Assembly: GCA_021202075.1 (NCBI GenBank)
Contig: JAJQDT010000060.1
Location: 179,460 to 230,448, forward strand
Reading direction: 5' to 3'
Length of the DNA stretch: 50,989 nt
Source: Lachnospiraceae bacterium
GTDB taxonomy: Bacteria > Bacillota > Clostridia > Lachnospirales > Lachnospiraceae
A program made the translations under genes and the position numbers. How positions within the stretch are numbered: position 1 is the first letter of the stretch; each line of letters starts with the position of its first letter. Shown here one piece after another: positions 33,326 to 41,615 of the stretch. The notes beneath the pieces were generated by a model. It was not told the DNA's origin. It saw only the letters and a program-made list of their open reading frames with translations, and did not search any database.

Positions 33326-34029
33326 GACATACCTCCAATATGAGAAGCCAGTACTTCCAGAAACTCCTTCCGGCGATGTCTGCTGATCTGCAGGCATTCT
33401 CCAGCCACCCATAAATCACATCCCTGATAACGTTCCACGTAATTTAAATTTACCAGATAGGCTGTATGGCAGCGAAAAAACGGCTCCTTCACAAGACGTT
33501 TTTCCAGGCTGTTCATTGTCTCATTACATGGCACCGTACGCGTCTGTGTATGCAGGACCGTTTTATGTTGGGCAGTCTCTGCATATGTAATATTGCTGAT
33601 ATCCAAAAGAGCGATTCCGTCCCTGTTCTTTACCCGCAGATAGTTCGGGCTGCGCTTACCAATATGGGTCAGCGCTTTTTTTAGTTCCAATGCAAAAATC
33701 TTATAATTCACTGGTTTTACAATAAAATTCAATGCGTTTACCGCATATCCTTCCAGTGCAAACTGAATAAGATTCGTCACAAAGATAATAATTACATTTT
33801 CATCCATTTTGCGAATCGCTTTCGCGGCGTCCAATCCATTCACAGGCTTCATTTCAATATCCAGAAACAGAATATCGCAATCCTGGGGATAATCATCCAG
33901 CAGGGCGGCGCCATCCGGGAAACAGAAAATCTGAAACGGTGTCTGATTCTCCTTTTCGTATTGCTGTATATACCTGGCAAAGCGCTCCCGTTCTGCCCTT
34001 TCATCTTCCGCAATTGCAACACGAATCAT
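33322..34029 (-). CDS. LytTR family response regulator
   Basis: This 235-aa regulator has an N-terminal receiver (1-120) with phosphoacceptor Asp57 (DILFLDIEM) and the conserved Lys in VKPVN. A C-terminal LytTR DNA-binding domain (about 135-230) contains ITYAETAQHKTVLHT, ETMNSLEKRL, FFRCHTAYLVNLNYV and ISRHRRKEF. LytTR proteins bind two GTT-type repeats about 21 bp apart; such a site sits upstream of the flavin reductase. The start MIRVAIAEDE follows GGGGAGGATGC. Together with the kinase gene it forms a two-gene unit. Confidence 0.94.
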   Translation of the reverse strand: MIRVAIAEDERAERERFARYIQQYEKENQTPFQIFCFPDGAALLDDYPQDCDILFLDIEMKPVNGLDAAKAIRKMDENVIIIFVTNLIQFALEGYAVNALNFIVKPVNYKIFALELKKALTHIGKRSPNYLRVKNRDGIALLDISNITYAETAQHKTVLHTQTRTVPCNETMNSLEKRLVKEPFFRCHTAYLVNLNYVERYQGCDLWVAGECLQISRHRRKEFLEVLASHIGGMS

Positions 34030-34165
34030 AAAGCATCCTCCCCGCCTTTCTTTGGAACCAAATTTTCCTGTTATGCCTGCTCAGTGATAAATCAGGACAT
34101 GAGTATTTTCTCAAACTTTCCCTGTAAATTCAATTGTTTTTTGGTGAATTTTATATTTATTTGTG

Positions 34166-34174
34166 TGTTATAAT
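34166..34174 (+). promoter_or_regulatory. extended -10 promoter of the L25/Ctc gene
   Basis: TGTTATAAT gives an extended -10 (TGnTATAAT) about 135 bp before the start codon. The -35 position (AATTTT at 17 bp spacing) is poor, as is common with extended -10 promoters. Confidence 0.55.
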
Positions 34175-34307
34175 ACACCTGTAACAAAATCATCTACAGA
34201 TCTTATCATCTACGATTCTTTATAGTAAAGGACAAAATCCCTTTATTCTTTACTGCAACCGCATGACAGGTCTGCAAACAATCAGCAAAAAGAAAGGAAG
34301 AGATAAT

Positions 34308-34889
34308 ATGGATACTTTAAAAGCTGAGAAAAGAGACATGTCGGTAAAAGCGAAGAAGCTTCGTCGGGAAGGCTATGTGACAGGCAATGTATTTGGCCGG
34401 GAAATCAAAGGTTCCATCCCGATTCAGATCGGAAAACAGGAAGCGGAACGTGTATTCAGAGAAAAGAAAAAAGGCAGCCAGCTCTATCTGGATGTCGACG
34501 GACAGACGATGGATGTCCTGATTAAGGAAATCCATTACAATTCCATGAAAAGTCTGTATGAGGAAGTAGATTTTCAGGCGCTGGTAAGCAGTGAAAAGGT
34601 GCATTCCGTTGCGGAAGTCGTCCTTCTGAACCATGATAAGATTCAGGAGGGAATCCTCCAGCTTACGCTTGAAGAGATTCCATACAAAGCGCTGCCATCC
34701 GCACTGATTGAAAAGGTAGAAATCGATGTCGGGGAAATGCGGCCCGGAGATTCCATCAAGGTCGGCGATCTCGCTATCGCATCCAACCCGGATATTGACC
34801 TGAGCATCAGCCCGGATACTGTAGTTGCGCTCGTTTCAGAGCCGCGTGCGTCTGCAGTACAGGAGGACGAACCTGCTCCGGAAGAATAA
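34308..34889 (+). CDS. ctc: 50S ribosomal protein L25 / general stress protein Ctc
   Basis: This 193-aa protein fits the long Ctc/TL5 form of L25, which binds 5S rRNA. The N-terminal L25 domain (about 3-92) has AEKRDMSVKAKKLRREGYVTGNVFG and MDVLIKEIHYNSM. The C-terminal TL5-like beta domain (about 95-185) ends IDLSISPDTVVALV, followed by an acidic tail EDEPAPEE. It stabilises the 5S rRNA region of the large subunit and is often stress-regulated in Firmicutes. The start ATG has AGGAAGAG upstream. An earlier in-frame ATG lacks a ribosome binding site. It is monocistronic with its own promoter and terminator. Confidence 0.94.
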   Translation: MDTLKAEKRDMSVKAKKLRREGYVTGNVFGREIKGSIPIQIGKQEAERVFREKKKGSQLYLDVDGQTMDVLIKEIHYNSMKSLYEEVDFQALVSSEKVHSVAEVVLLNHDKIQEGILQLTLEEIPYKALPSALIEKVEIDVGEMRPGDSIKVGDLAIASNPDIDLSISPDTVVALVSEPRASAVQEDEPAPEE

Positions 34890-34896
34890 GATGTAT

Positions 34897-34934
34897 CGAG
34901 CAGGAGACGGCTTGCCGGCTCCTGCTCGCCTTTT
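34897..34934 (+). terminator. terminator of ctc, also palindromic repeat copy B
   Basis: A 10-bp stem CGAGCAGGAG (34897-34906) / CTCCTGCTCG (34919-34928) followed by CCTTTT ends the ctc transcript. The hairpin sequence is a variant of that at 17210-17239, with compensated base pairs. Confidence 0.8.
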
Positions 34935-35185
34935 ACGCACAGGGGCGCGTAAGGAGTCTTGTGGCTTACGCCACACGCATCTACGCTCCGCTTCGGTCGT
35001 TGAATATCCCATGCGAAGCGTGGGATGCCACCCGGCGAGGGCTAAACGTGTGCCACTGGCACACAGCAACCGCGCAAGCGGATAGGGGAGAAGAGTGTTC
35101 CCCTATCTGATTAATATCAGCCTGATCTATCAATGAAACACTGATTTCCAGACTCTCTGAGAGAATACAGAATCACCGGAAGTAA
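34935..35185. repeat. palindrome-rich intergenic segment downstream of ctc
   Basis: It contains CGTAAGG/GCTTACG and GTGTGCCACTGGCACAC-type palindromes. It also holds a 23-bp segment (35002-35024, hairpin CCCATGC-GAA-GCGTGGG) repeated in reverse complement at 42095-42117. Both 23-mers are flanked by ACCCGGCGAGGG-like sequence. No gene is supported. Confidence 0.65.
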
Positions 35186-36121
35186 TCACTTCTGCGCAAA
35201 GTATTCGTCAATGCCGTCCGCGATCCCTTCTGCCATCAGAGGCTGCACGGTCTCGTCTGTCATGCGAAGGTCGTCGGATTCGTTCGTCATAAATCCCATT
35301 TCCAGTATCATCACCGGTATCTGGCTCCAGTTGATTCCGGTCATGTTATCATAATACTGTACGCCGAGGGAATCGAATTCCGCTTTTTCGCAGTAGGCGT
35401 TCAGGATACATTCCGCCAGCAGGTACGAGTCCTCCGAGAGGTCGCCCACGTAGGGATTGTCCGGGGACGGCACCATGCCGAGCGCTCCGTCCGCGCTCGA
35501 ATTATCAGAACCGTTCGCGTGGATGCGGACAAAAATATCGCCGCCCTGCTCGTACGCCAGGGTCGCGCGTTCCACATTGCTGATGGCAGTATCGTTGTCC
35601 TCCCGCGTGAGAATCACCTCATAGCCCCGCTCCTCCAGCTCTGTCCGAAGGAGAAGGGAAATCTCCAGATTCAGCTCATACTCTGCCACACCGCTGTATC
35701 TGCCCTCGGTGCCGACTGTGGACTTCGCCTTCATCTCTGTTGCACCCGGACCAATTGGTTCCGTACCACTCATATCGACCCAGCTTCCCTGATGGCCCGG
35801 ATCGATCACAACCACGTACGTTTTCTTCTCCGTCTCTGACTCAATCACAGTGTCAGACTCTGATTCCGGCTCTGTCTCAGCCTCAATACCTGACTCTGAA
35901 TCCAGCTCCGTCTCAGCCTCAATACCTGACTCTGCATCTGGCTCCGTCAGATCCTCGCCGAGGACGATCACCTGTATACCCTCTGATTCGTCCGCCTCCG
36001 CAGCTGCTGCCGCACAGCCAAACATCAGACACCCCGCCGCAATTATCATGGCTGCGCAGGCAGACATCCCTTTTATTATAAAAGGATATGTCGCCTTTTT
36101 CGAAATCATTTTCCTATCCAT
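35186..36121 (-). CDS. N-acetylmuramoyl-L-alanine amidase (Amidase_3)
   Basis: This 311-aa cell-wall hydrolase cuts the bond between MurNAc and L-Ala of peptidoglycan. Its N-terminal export signal (about 12-40) includes LMFGC, so it may be a lipoprotein. An acidic linker follows (about 55-98) of repeating ESGIEAETE units. The zinc-dependent Amidase_3 domain (100-310) has VVIDPGHQG (His110), Glu147 (VAEYELN), VRIHANGSD (His201) and the catalytic Glu in ILEMGFMTN. The start MDRKMISKK follows GAGGGG. A tandem repeat with TTCCATGGAA palindromes lies just upstream. Confidence 0.92.
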   Translation of the reverse strand: MDRKMISKKATYPFIIKGMSACAAMIIAAGCLMFGCAAAAAEADESEGIQVIVLGEDLTEPDAESGIEAETELDSESGIEAETEPESESDTVIESETEKKTYVVVIDPGHQGSWVDMSGTEPIGPGATEMKAKSTVGTEGRYSGVAEYELNLEISLLLRTELEERGYEVILTREDNDTAISNVERATLAYEQGGDIFVRIHANGSDNSSADGALGMVPSPDNPYVGDLSEDSYLLAECILNAYCEKAEFDSLGVQYYDNMTGINWSQIPVMILEMGFMTNESDDLRMTDETVQPLMAEGIADGIDEYFAQK

Positions 36122-36163
36122 ATTATAAATCCCCTCGTTCTTCCTCTCTCCTGCAGCTTCTTG

Positions 36164-36330
36164 TTCCGTGAAATCTTCTCTTCCCACAAAGTCTTCTTAT
36201 TTCATGGAACTTTTCCACCCGTAAAGTCTTTCTATTCCATGGAACCTTCTCCTGCAAAATCCTCTTATTCCATGGAACCTTCTCCCGCAAAGTCCTCTTT
36301 ATTCCATGGAACCTTCTCTTCCCGCAAAAT
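36164..36330. repeat. tandem repeat with TTCCATGGAA palindromes
   Basis: Five degenerate units (anchors at 36164, 36200, 36235, 36268, 36302; period 33-36 bp) lie upstream of the amidase gene. Three anchors are the perfect palindrome TTCCATGGAA, followed by CTTCTCC(C/T)GCAAA(A/G)TCCTCT. The rest of the gap to 36493 shows no other element. Confidence 0.8.
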
Positions 36331-36493
36331 CCTCTCTGCCCCTATAATCTTTTCATCATTACAAAGAAAACTGCCCGCCCCACCCTTTTCCAGGATTTGG
36401 TGCGGGCTGCGCCGAACTATGCGATTCCAGGCTGCGCAGGGCTTTCATTTTCATGATCGTATCTGTGCTTTCATGATCTGTATGGTTTGTCTA

Positions 36494-37084
36494 TCACGCG
36501 CTATAGCTGCTCATGAATTCATTAATCTCGTCTTCACAAGTGCGCATTGCCAGGATCGTCCGCTCCATCAGCTCCTCCAGCGTCCATCCGAGCCGCTCGG
36601 CTCCTGTGCGGATGACGTCACGCGAGCAGCCCGCCGCGAACCGTTTGTCCTTGAACTTCTTTTTCAGGCTGGACACCTCCATATCCATCACGCTTTTGGA
36701 CGGCCGCATCTTCGCCGCCGCTCCAATCAGGCCGGTCAGCTCGTCCGCAGCAAAAAGGACCTTTTCCATCTCATGCTTTGGCTCCAGGTCACAGCAAATC
36801 CCATAGCCATGGCTGCAAATGGAATAAATCATCTCCTCGCCCACATGGCCTTCCCTGAGAAGCTCCGGGGCCTTCTGGCAGTGCTGTTCCGGATAGAGTT
36901 CAAAATCAATATCGTGCAGCAAACCGACAATCCCCCAATATTCCTCCTCGTCCGCATAGCCAAGCTCGCGGGCATACCAGCGCATGGTTCCTTCCACCGT
37001 CAGCGCGTGCTGAATGTGAAATGGTTCCTTATTGTATTTTTTCAGAAGCGCAAACGCTTCCTCTCTCGTCACTGTACTTTGCAT
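36494..37084 (-). CDS. HD-domain hydrolase
   Basis: This 196-aa cytoplasmic protein of the HD superfamily has metal ligands H-HD-D read as His26 (PFHIQHALTVE), His57-Asp58 (GLLHDIDFE) and the Asp in AADELTGLIGA. Between them lies ICSHGYGICC. HD enzymes are metal-dependent phosphohydrolases, often acting on nucleotides. The start ATG at 37084 follows AAAGGTG; a GTG two codons earlier is possible. The C-terminal part (RTGAERLGWTLEELMERTILAM) is helical and typical of predicted hydrolases in this group. It is close to the PfkB kinase gene, but no functional link is evident. Confidence 0.85.
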   Translation of the reverse strand: MQSTVTREEAFALLKKYNKEPFHIQHALTVEGTMRWYARELGYADEEEYWGIVGLLHDIDFELYPEQHCQKAPELLREGHVGEEMIYSICSHGYGICCDLEPKHEMEKVLFAADELTGLIGAAAKMRPSKSVMDMEVSSLKKKFKDKRFAAGCSRDVIRTGAERLGWTLEELMERTILAMRTCEDEINEFMSSYSA

Positions 37085-37258
37085 CTTCACTCACCTTTTT
37101 GTCCTTTCGTTCCTTCGAACTTTCTTTATCTGTTTATCTATTTCATTCAGAGAAGAATTCCTCCGCGATACTCTAAAAGCCGCGCATGATATGACGCAGT
37201 ATCTTTCCTGATTTCTGCGAAAACCGGAGCGATGTCCCCGTCCAAATCATTTCTCCGA

Positions 37259-38218
37259 CTAATTCTCCTCATCCGTCTGTTTACTCTCATCTTCAACGTC
37301 TACCTCAATCCCCAGCTCTCTGGGCAGAAATCTCGGGCATACGTTTTCATTTGAAACAATCACCGCGGCGGAAAGTCTCGTGCCGATCTCACACGCTTCC
37401 TCCAGCGTTTTTCCATAGGTCAGACCGACCACCAGTCCCGAGCAAAAGGCGTCGCCGGCGCCGGTTGTATCCTTTACCTGTACACTCATGGCCGGGCAAA
37501 AGCCTTTTCGTCCCTGCTGGTCCGCATAAACGCTGCCCTTGCTCCCCATGGTGACCACCATCGCCTGAAACTGGGCATTCACGAGCTGATCCGCCAGCAG
37601 ATCTGCCATCTCCTCCGGGCCAACATCCGCGTAATCCGTCGCGAACAGAAGCCCCGCCTCCTGCTGGTTGCAGACAAAGCAGTCCAGCCGTTTGATAAAA
37701 TCGCGCCGTTTCAGCGCGATGCTCATATTTGAGACCACCGCGTATACCCGTTTCCCGTATTTTTCGGCCAGTTCAAATACCCGCTTGATGATCTCCTTAT
37801 CCATATCGATCTCAACGACGATAGAATCCGCGTCCCGGAAAATTTCATCGCCGTGCTCTTCCAGAATGTCCAGAATCGGCATCAGATCCGGCCGTCTGGA
37901 AATGGAGCCTGCGACGTCCCCGGTGCTGTCAAAAACCGCAAGCCACGTTCCCATCCCGTCCGGAACGGTTTTAATATAGTCCAGATTGACCTTGTGGTTC
38001 CGAAGCTTATGCAGGACTTCTGCTCCCATCGCGCTCTCATCCACCAGGCTCACAAAGGTCGGCCGTAGCTCCAGATTCGCGATATTCTCCGCCACATTCC
38101 TGCTCACACCACCATGGATGTATTCAATCACACCCGCATTTCGCCCATTTGGGATATAGGTATCCTCCGGAAATCCCTTGATATCCACAAAAACCGCGCC
38201 AATTACCACAATCCCCAT
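37259..38218 (-). CDS. PfkB family carbohydrate kinase (pseudouridine-kinase-like)
   Basis: This 319-aa kinase of the ribokinase/PfkB family has an N-terminal pattern IGAVFVDIKGFPED, then a GGVSRNVAENIANL block (36-49). The C-terminal PfkB signature is DTTGAGDAFCSGLVVG (250-265) with catalytic base Asp256. The GGVSRNVAENIA block resembles pseudouridine kinase (PsuK), but no PsuG or uracil gene lies nearby, so the substrate stays open. The start MGIVVIGAVF follows GGGAGG. It lies downstream of SpoIIID with a 176-bp gap. Confidence 0.88.
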   Translation of the reverse strand: MGIVVIGAVFVDIKGFPEDTYIPNGRNAGVIEYIHGGVSRNVAENIANLELRPTFVSLVDESAMGAEVLHKLRNHKVNLDYIKTVPDGMGTWLAVFDSTGDVAGSISRRPDLMPILDILEEHGDEIFRDADSIVVEIDMDKEIIKRVFELAEKYGKRVYAVVSNMSIALKRRDFIKRLDCFVCNQQEAGLLFATDYADVGPEEMADLLADQLVNAQFQAMVVTMGSKGSVYADQQGRKGFCPAMSVQVKDTTGAGDAFCSGLVVGLTYGKTLEEACEIGTRLSAAVIVSNENVCPRFLPRELGIEVDVEDESKQTDEEN

Positions 38219-38285
38219 CCTTCGTACCTCCCTCCGCCGGCAAAGCGGCATTCTCATTCTCTGTAAACTACACTTACATGTCCGT

Positions 38286-38370
38286 ACTCGCTTGCGAGTG
38301 CGGATGAAGGCAATGTTCCGATTTTCGCAGCAAATCGAGAACGGTACCGATTCTTCATTGCGCGGCTTCT
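38286..38370. repeat. possible third, diverged copy of the palindromic repeat
   Basis: GTCCGTACTC-N6-GAGTGCGGAT is followed by GAAGGCAATG...CATTGCGCGGCTTC. The order matches the copies at 6740-6815 and 10299-10368 (hairpin 1, then GxAGGC...GCGGCT), although sequence identity is low. Confidence 0.4.
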
Positions 38371-38394
38371 ATTATACCGCAATTCCGCCAGAAA

Positions 38395-38655
38395 TCAAAC
38401 GTTTCCTTTTCTCCGCCGATATTTTTCCCGGGTCGCCATCCCGCCGCGGATGTGCCGCTCCTGCTTGTTCACATCAAGAACCCTGCGCACTTCACAGGCC
38501 AGATGCGCGTCAATCTCCTCAAGCCTCGTTACCATGTCCATATGAACGGTGCTTTTGCTCACTCCAAACCGTTTTGCCGCCTCCCGCACCGTCGCGCCAT
38601 TTTCCACGATATATACCGCCGCATTCCGTACACGTTCTTCTATGTAATCTTTCAA
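38395..38655 (-). CDS. spoIIID: sporulation transcriptional regulator SpoIIID
   Basis: This 86-aa DNA-binding protein acts in the mother cell after engulfment, adjusting sigma-E genes. The helix-turn-helix is ATVREAAKRFGVSKSTVHMD, followed by LACEVRRVLDVNKQERHIRGG, both characteristic of SpoIIID. The most likely start is TTG at 38655 (then KDYIEERV), as in the SpoIIID N-terminus, with GGGGGA 6 bases upstream. An in-frame ATG 7 codons earlier lacks a ribosome binding site and lies in the loop of a hairpin that covers the site. It is one of two sporulation genes in the window, with gpr. Confidence 0.93.
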   Translation of the reverse strand: MKDYIEERVRNAAVYIVENGATVREAAKRFGVSKSTVHMDMVTRLEEIDAHLACEVRRVLDVNKQERHIRGGMATREKYRRRKGNV

Positions 38656-38659
38656 GGAA

Positions 38660-38700
38660 ATTCCCCCGAAGACCATTTTTTACAGTCTATTCGGGGGAAT
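38660..38700 (-). promoter_or_regulatory. hairpin that sequesters the spoIIID ribosome binding site
   Basis: A perfect 11-bp inverted repeat ATTCCCCCGAA / TTCGGGGGAAT (plus 38660-38670 and 38690-38700, 19-nt loop) lies directly upstream of spoIIID. In the mRNA the 3' arm holds the Shine-Dalgarno GGGGGA. If the transcript includes both arms, translation would be blocked until the stem opens. Confidence 0.65.
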
Positions 38701-38795
38701 CGATAAATATCACGATTCTGAACGGATGAATTATTGCAGCAGTTTCGTTTAAAGCACATCAAAGCTCAGCTGACTGCTGTTCGGAATCCCGCCGG

Positions 38796-40412
38796 CTATT
38801 TCACATACAGAATCCGCTTCACTCTCGTAAAGACGCAGTCTTCGGCATAGCTGATCTGCACGCCGCCATCGCTGGTGCTCTGGATGACCTGACCGTTCCC
38901 GATATACATCATCACATGCCCGGTGACGGAGCCATCCGCGCTGCCGCGCCGGATCAGCAGATCGCCCACCTGCCACTCGCTCATATCATCCGGGTCAATG
39001 TCCACACCGGAATTGTACATATACCAGGTCGTCCTCGGAAGCGAGATTCCGATCGTACTGTAGCAATAGCCGACAAAGCCGGAGCAATCATACCGCACCG
39101 GACCGGTTCCTCCCCAGAGATACGCATTCCCGATCTTGGTCTTCGCCGCAGATACCAGCTTTTTCAGCTGACTCGAGGTGCCTGTCAGACATTTTCCATT
39201 CACAGCGGTACTCCCGCTGGTATATGCAAAACCTGAGATTTTCTTCCCGTTCAGGCCCACATAAGTGCCGTTGATCCATTTATTCTTCTGGATTTTCCCG
39301 CTGCCATTTACATAATAGCCCTTTATCCATCTTGAAGTGACCTTTTTGCCGTTCGCTCCCACATAGTAATTGCCGACCCTCTGGCTGTATGCACGCTCTC
39401 CGGTCTCTGTGACATAATAATCACCAACCCATTTACCTGTAACCAGATAGCCCGAGGAATTGAAATAATAATAGCTGCCGTCAATTTTTTTCCACTGTTT
39501 TTTCACGCACAGGCCATTACTGTCAAAATAGACCTTTTTCCCATTTAATACAGACCAGCTGTCGGTGACATAGGTAACCGCTGCCGTTTCGGAACTACCG
39601 CTTTCCTCCTCACCGCTTTCCGAAGCTGAGTCATCTTCTTTGCCGGTATCGGATTCCGATGCGCCGGTATCATCTGTATCGGATCCCGACGCACCATCTG
39701 AGTCAGTTTCCGAATCTTCCGAGGAAACCATGCTCAGCCGGACGCCTTCCGAGGTATTTACAAGTCCTTCTTTTTTCTTCCCATCTTCCTGAAGATAGCA
39801 GCCATCTACCCACGCATCCGTTACCATATACTTACCGGAATCAAAAAAATATTCGCTGCCATCCTGGGCGGTAATCCACTCATTTACCGCCCAGGTGCCG
39901 TCATCCTTCCGATAGCGGATGCCCGAATCATTCGTTTTGAAATGACTGTCCCAGTGCCCCAGCGTATCCACATAGCGTTTCCCGACCCACTGGTCGGTCG
40001 CATAACCGCCCTCTTTCAGATAGTAATAAATATACTCGCCATCCTGGATCCAGCTGTTCTTTTTATAAATACGAAGCGTATAGATACTTTTCAGCTTCTT
40101 CCCATTGTTCATCCGGATCGTCCGGGTCACCTTCACCGTGCCGCTTCCCATGAAAACAACAGCCGCGCCGATATTTCCCGTTCTCGGATTTACCACAGCG
40201 ACTGATTTGTCGCTTACCTTCCAGGATATGGATTTGATTTCTGATGTATCCAGCTCCGTATCATAGCCGACCTTATATGAGCCTCTGGAATAAGGCAAAA
40301 TATAACTCTCACGCGTAGTCGCCGCCTCCGCTCCCAGGGAAGGCAGTAATAAAATCGCGAATACCAGCAGCCATCTCAGCTTTTTTATCAGACATCCTCT
40401 GTATGTTCTCAT
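38796..40412 (-). CDS. secreted NlpC/P60 cell-wall hydrolase with cell-wall-binding repeats
   Basis: This 538-aa exported protein has a signal peptide (KKLRWLLVFAILLLPSLGAEA, cleavage near residue 30). A beta-domain and several choline-binding-type (W-x-Y-Y-F/Y) repeats follow, e.g. WKKIDGSYYYFNSSGYLVTG and GKWVGDYYV. A Ser/Asp/Glu-rich low-complexity stretch lies at about 235-275. The C-terminal NlpC/P60 domain has Cys443 (RYDCSGFVGYC) and His499 (GHVMMYIG), the catalytic dyad of a peptidoglycan endopeptidase. The start follows GGAGAGGATGAG. It is encoded 46 bp after an XRE regulator gene on the same strand. Confidence 0.92.
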   Translation of the reverse strand: MRTYRGCLIKKLRWLLVFAILLLPSLGAEAATTRESYILPYSRGSYKVGYDTELDTSEIKSISWKVSDKSVAVVNPRTGNIGAAVVFMGSGTVKVTRTIRMNNGKKLKSIYTLRIYKKNSWIQDGEYIYYYLKEGGYATDQWVGKRYVDTLGHWDSHFKTNDSGIRYRKDDGTWAVNEWITAQDGSEYFFDSGKYMVTDAWVDGCYLQEDGKKKEGLVNTSEGVRLSMVSSEDSETDSDGASGSDTDDTGASESDTGKEDDSASESGEEESGSSETAAVTYVTDSWSVLNGKKVYFDSNGLCVKKQWKKIDGSYYYFNSSGYLVTGKWVGDYYVTETGERAYSQRVGNYYVGANGKKVTSRWIKGYYVNGSGKIQKNKWINGTYVGLNGKKISGFAYTSGSTAVNGKCLTGTSSQLKKLVSAAKTKIGNAYLWGGTGPVRYDCSGFVGYCYSTIGISLPRTTWYMYNSGVDIDPDDMSEWQVGDLLIRRGSADGSVTGHVMMYIGNGQVIQSTSDGGVQISYAEDCVFTRVKRILYVK

Positions 40413-40458
40413 CTCATCCTCTCCAAATCATTCTTGCCGGAAAAAGACATATCTAGTC

Positions 40459-40845
40459 TTACTCATGTTCCGGTCTGTCCCCATGAATCAGGAACTCTCC
40501 ATATGAGAGCATACTTTCCCGCTCTTTTTCGTCCATTTCTTCCCACATCGCAAGCAAATGATTCTGATCATCCGACAGCTTCGAATCCTTATGATATCCC
40601 ACGCCCTCGAAGAACTGGGAGAGTGTGATTTCAAACCCGTCGCACATCCGCTGCAGCGATGTGATCGTCGGCGTTCTGGTTCCATCAATGTACCTGGTAA
40701 TGCAGATCAGAGACAGACCGGAGCGCTGCGCCAGACGATACTTTGACAGCCCTTTTCTCATAAGAAGATCCTGAATCCTTTCCCCGATGTAATCCGTAAG
40801 CGGATCAGAAAAGTTATTTCCCTTTGTCTTTCCTTCCGTTCCCAT
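40459..40845 (-). CDS. XRE family transcriptional regulator
   Basis: This 128-aa DNA-binding protein has an HTH_3 domain near residues 17-75: IGERIQDLLMRKGLSKYRLAQRSGLSLICITRYIDGTRTPTITSL. The C-terminal tail LLAMWEEMDEKERESMLSYGEF resembles that of the 41713-42081 regulator (YVAMWENLPPSKQELINVM), so the two are paralogues. It precedes the NlpC/P60 gene by 46 bp and may regulate it. The start follows AGAGGTG. Confidence 0.9.
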   Translation of the reverse strand: MGTEGKTKGNNFSDPLTDYIGERIQDLLMRKGLSKYRLAQRSGLSLICITRYIDGTRTPTITSLQRMCDGFEITLSQFFEGVGYHKDSKLSDDQNHLLAMWEEMDEKERESMLSYGEFLIHGDRPEHE

Positions 40846-40981
40846 GCGGGCACCTCTTTTCTTCCGTATTTATGATTATTCTAACGGGAAAAAAGAGGAT
40901 TGATTAGACGCCTCATAGGCTATCATCAGTAGCCAGCTGACTACTATTTATCAAAATAAAAAAATCCAGGAAGTGTTTTCT

Positions 40982-41449
40982 TCAGCGCGGAATCTCCGAG
41001 CAAAACGGGTATATAAACGTTATTTCAATCCGTCCATCCGTCCGGGGCGCGATGGTAACACTTTCCGCTTCCTCGATCAGAGTCGAAAGATCGGTGCGCA
41101 TAGAGGCAGGAGAGGATGGCTGAATCATAAAGCAGTCTGCGGACATCTGAATTTTCCCAAAAAAATGTTCCGTATCGACCACAATATCCATCGGAGCCAT
41201 CTCGGCCAGCGCCAGTGCTTTTTGGGTCAGTTCCTGAAAACGATCCAACGCTTCCTGCGGGATGACCTGATAATTTTCTCTGGACTTTGACTCCATCCGC
41301 GAAGAGAGCTCCTCCGCCTCCAAAGCCAGCAGCCGTTTTTGCTCCTCGCGCTCTTCTTTCGAGCGCCTCGAATCCAGCGCTTTGGCGGCCCGCTCAGCCC
41401 TTTCCCACTGCTTCGCTTCTTCTGAATAAAATAATTTCTCAATTCTCAT
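40982..41449 (-). CDS. hypothetical protein, 155 aa, coiled coil plus beta domain
   Basis: The first 90 residues are strongly charged and helical (EEAKQWERAERAAKALDSRRSKEEREEQKRLL), predicted to form a coiled coil. The rest (about 95-155) is a beta-rich region: MDIVVDTEHFFGKIQMSADCFMI and RTDGRIEITFIYPF. No membrane segment or signal is present. The start has AGGAGAAC upstream. It is divergently transcribed from an XRE regulator, with a 20-bp palindrome between, so it is probably a target of that regulator. No family is recognised. Confidence 0.7.
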   Translation of the reverse strand: MRIEKLFYSEEAKQWERAERAAKALDSRRSKEEREEQKRLLALEAEELSSRMESKSRENYQVIPQEALDRFQELTQKALALAEMAPMDIVVDTEHFFGKIQMSADCFMIQPSSPASMRTDLSTLIEEAESVTIAPRTDGRIEITFIYPFCSEIPR

Positions 41450-41595
41450 AACTGTTCTCCTTCTTCTGTGTCCATGATTGTGTCCTGAAAGAACCGGCTT
41501 TCATTCTATCATTCTGCGGGGAATAAATTCTTAAGTAACTGTGTTTTTTTGCTGAACAAAGTATGTCATTACCGGCTCCTTTTTCGCTTCGTACG

Positions 41596-41615
41596 CTACA
41601 GGTGTACACCCGTAG
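41596..41615. promoter_or_regulatory. 20-bp palindromic operator candidate between divergent genes
   Basis: CTACAGGTGTACACCCGTAG has 10-bp arms matching at 9 of 10 positions, centred on GGTGTACACC. It lies between the 155-aa gene (-) and the XRE regulator gene (+). A site for the adjacent XRE protein is the simplest reading. Confidence 0.6.
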
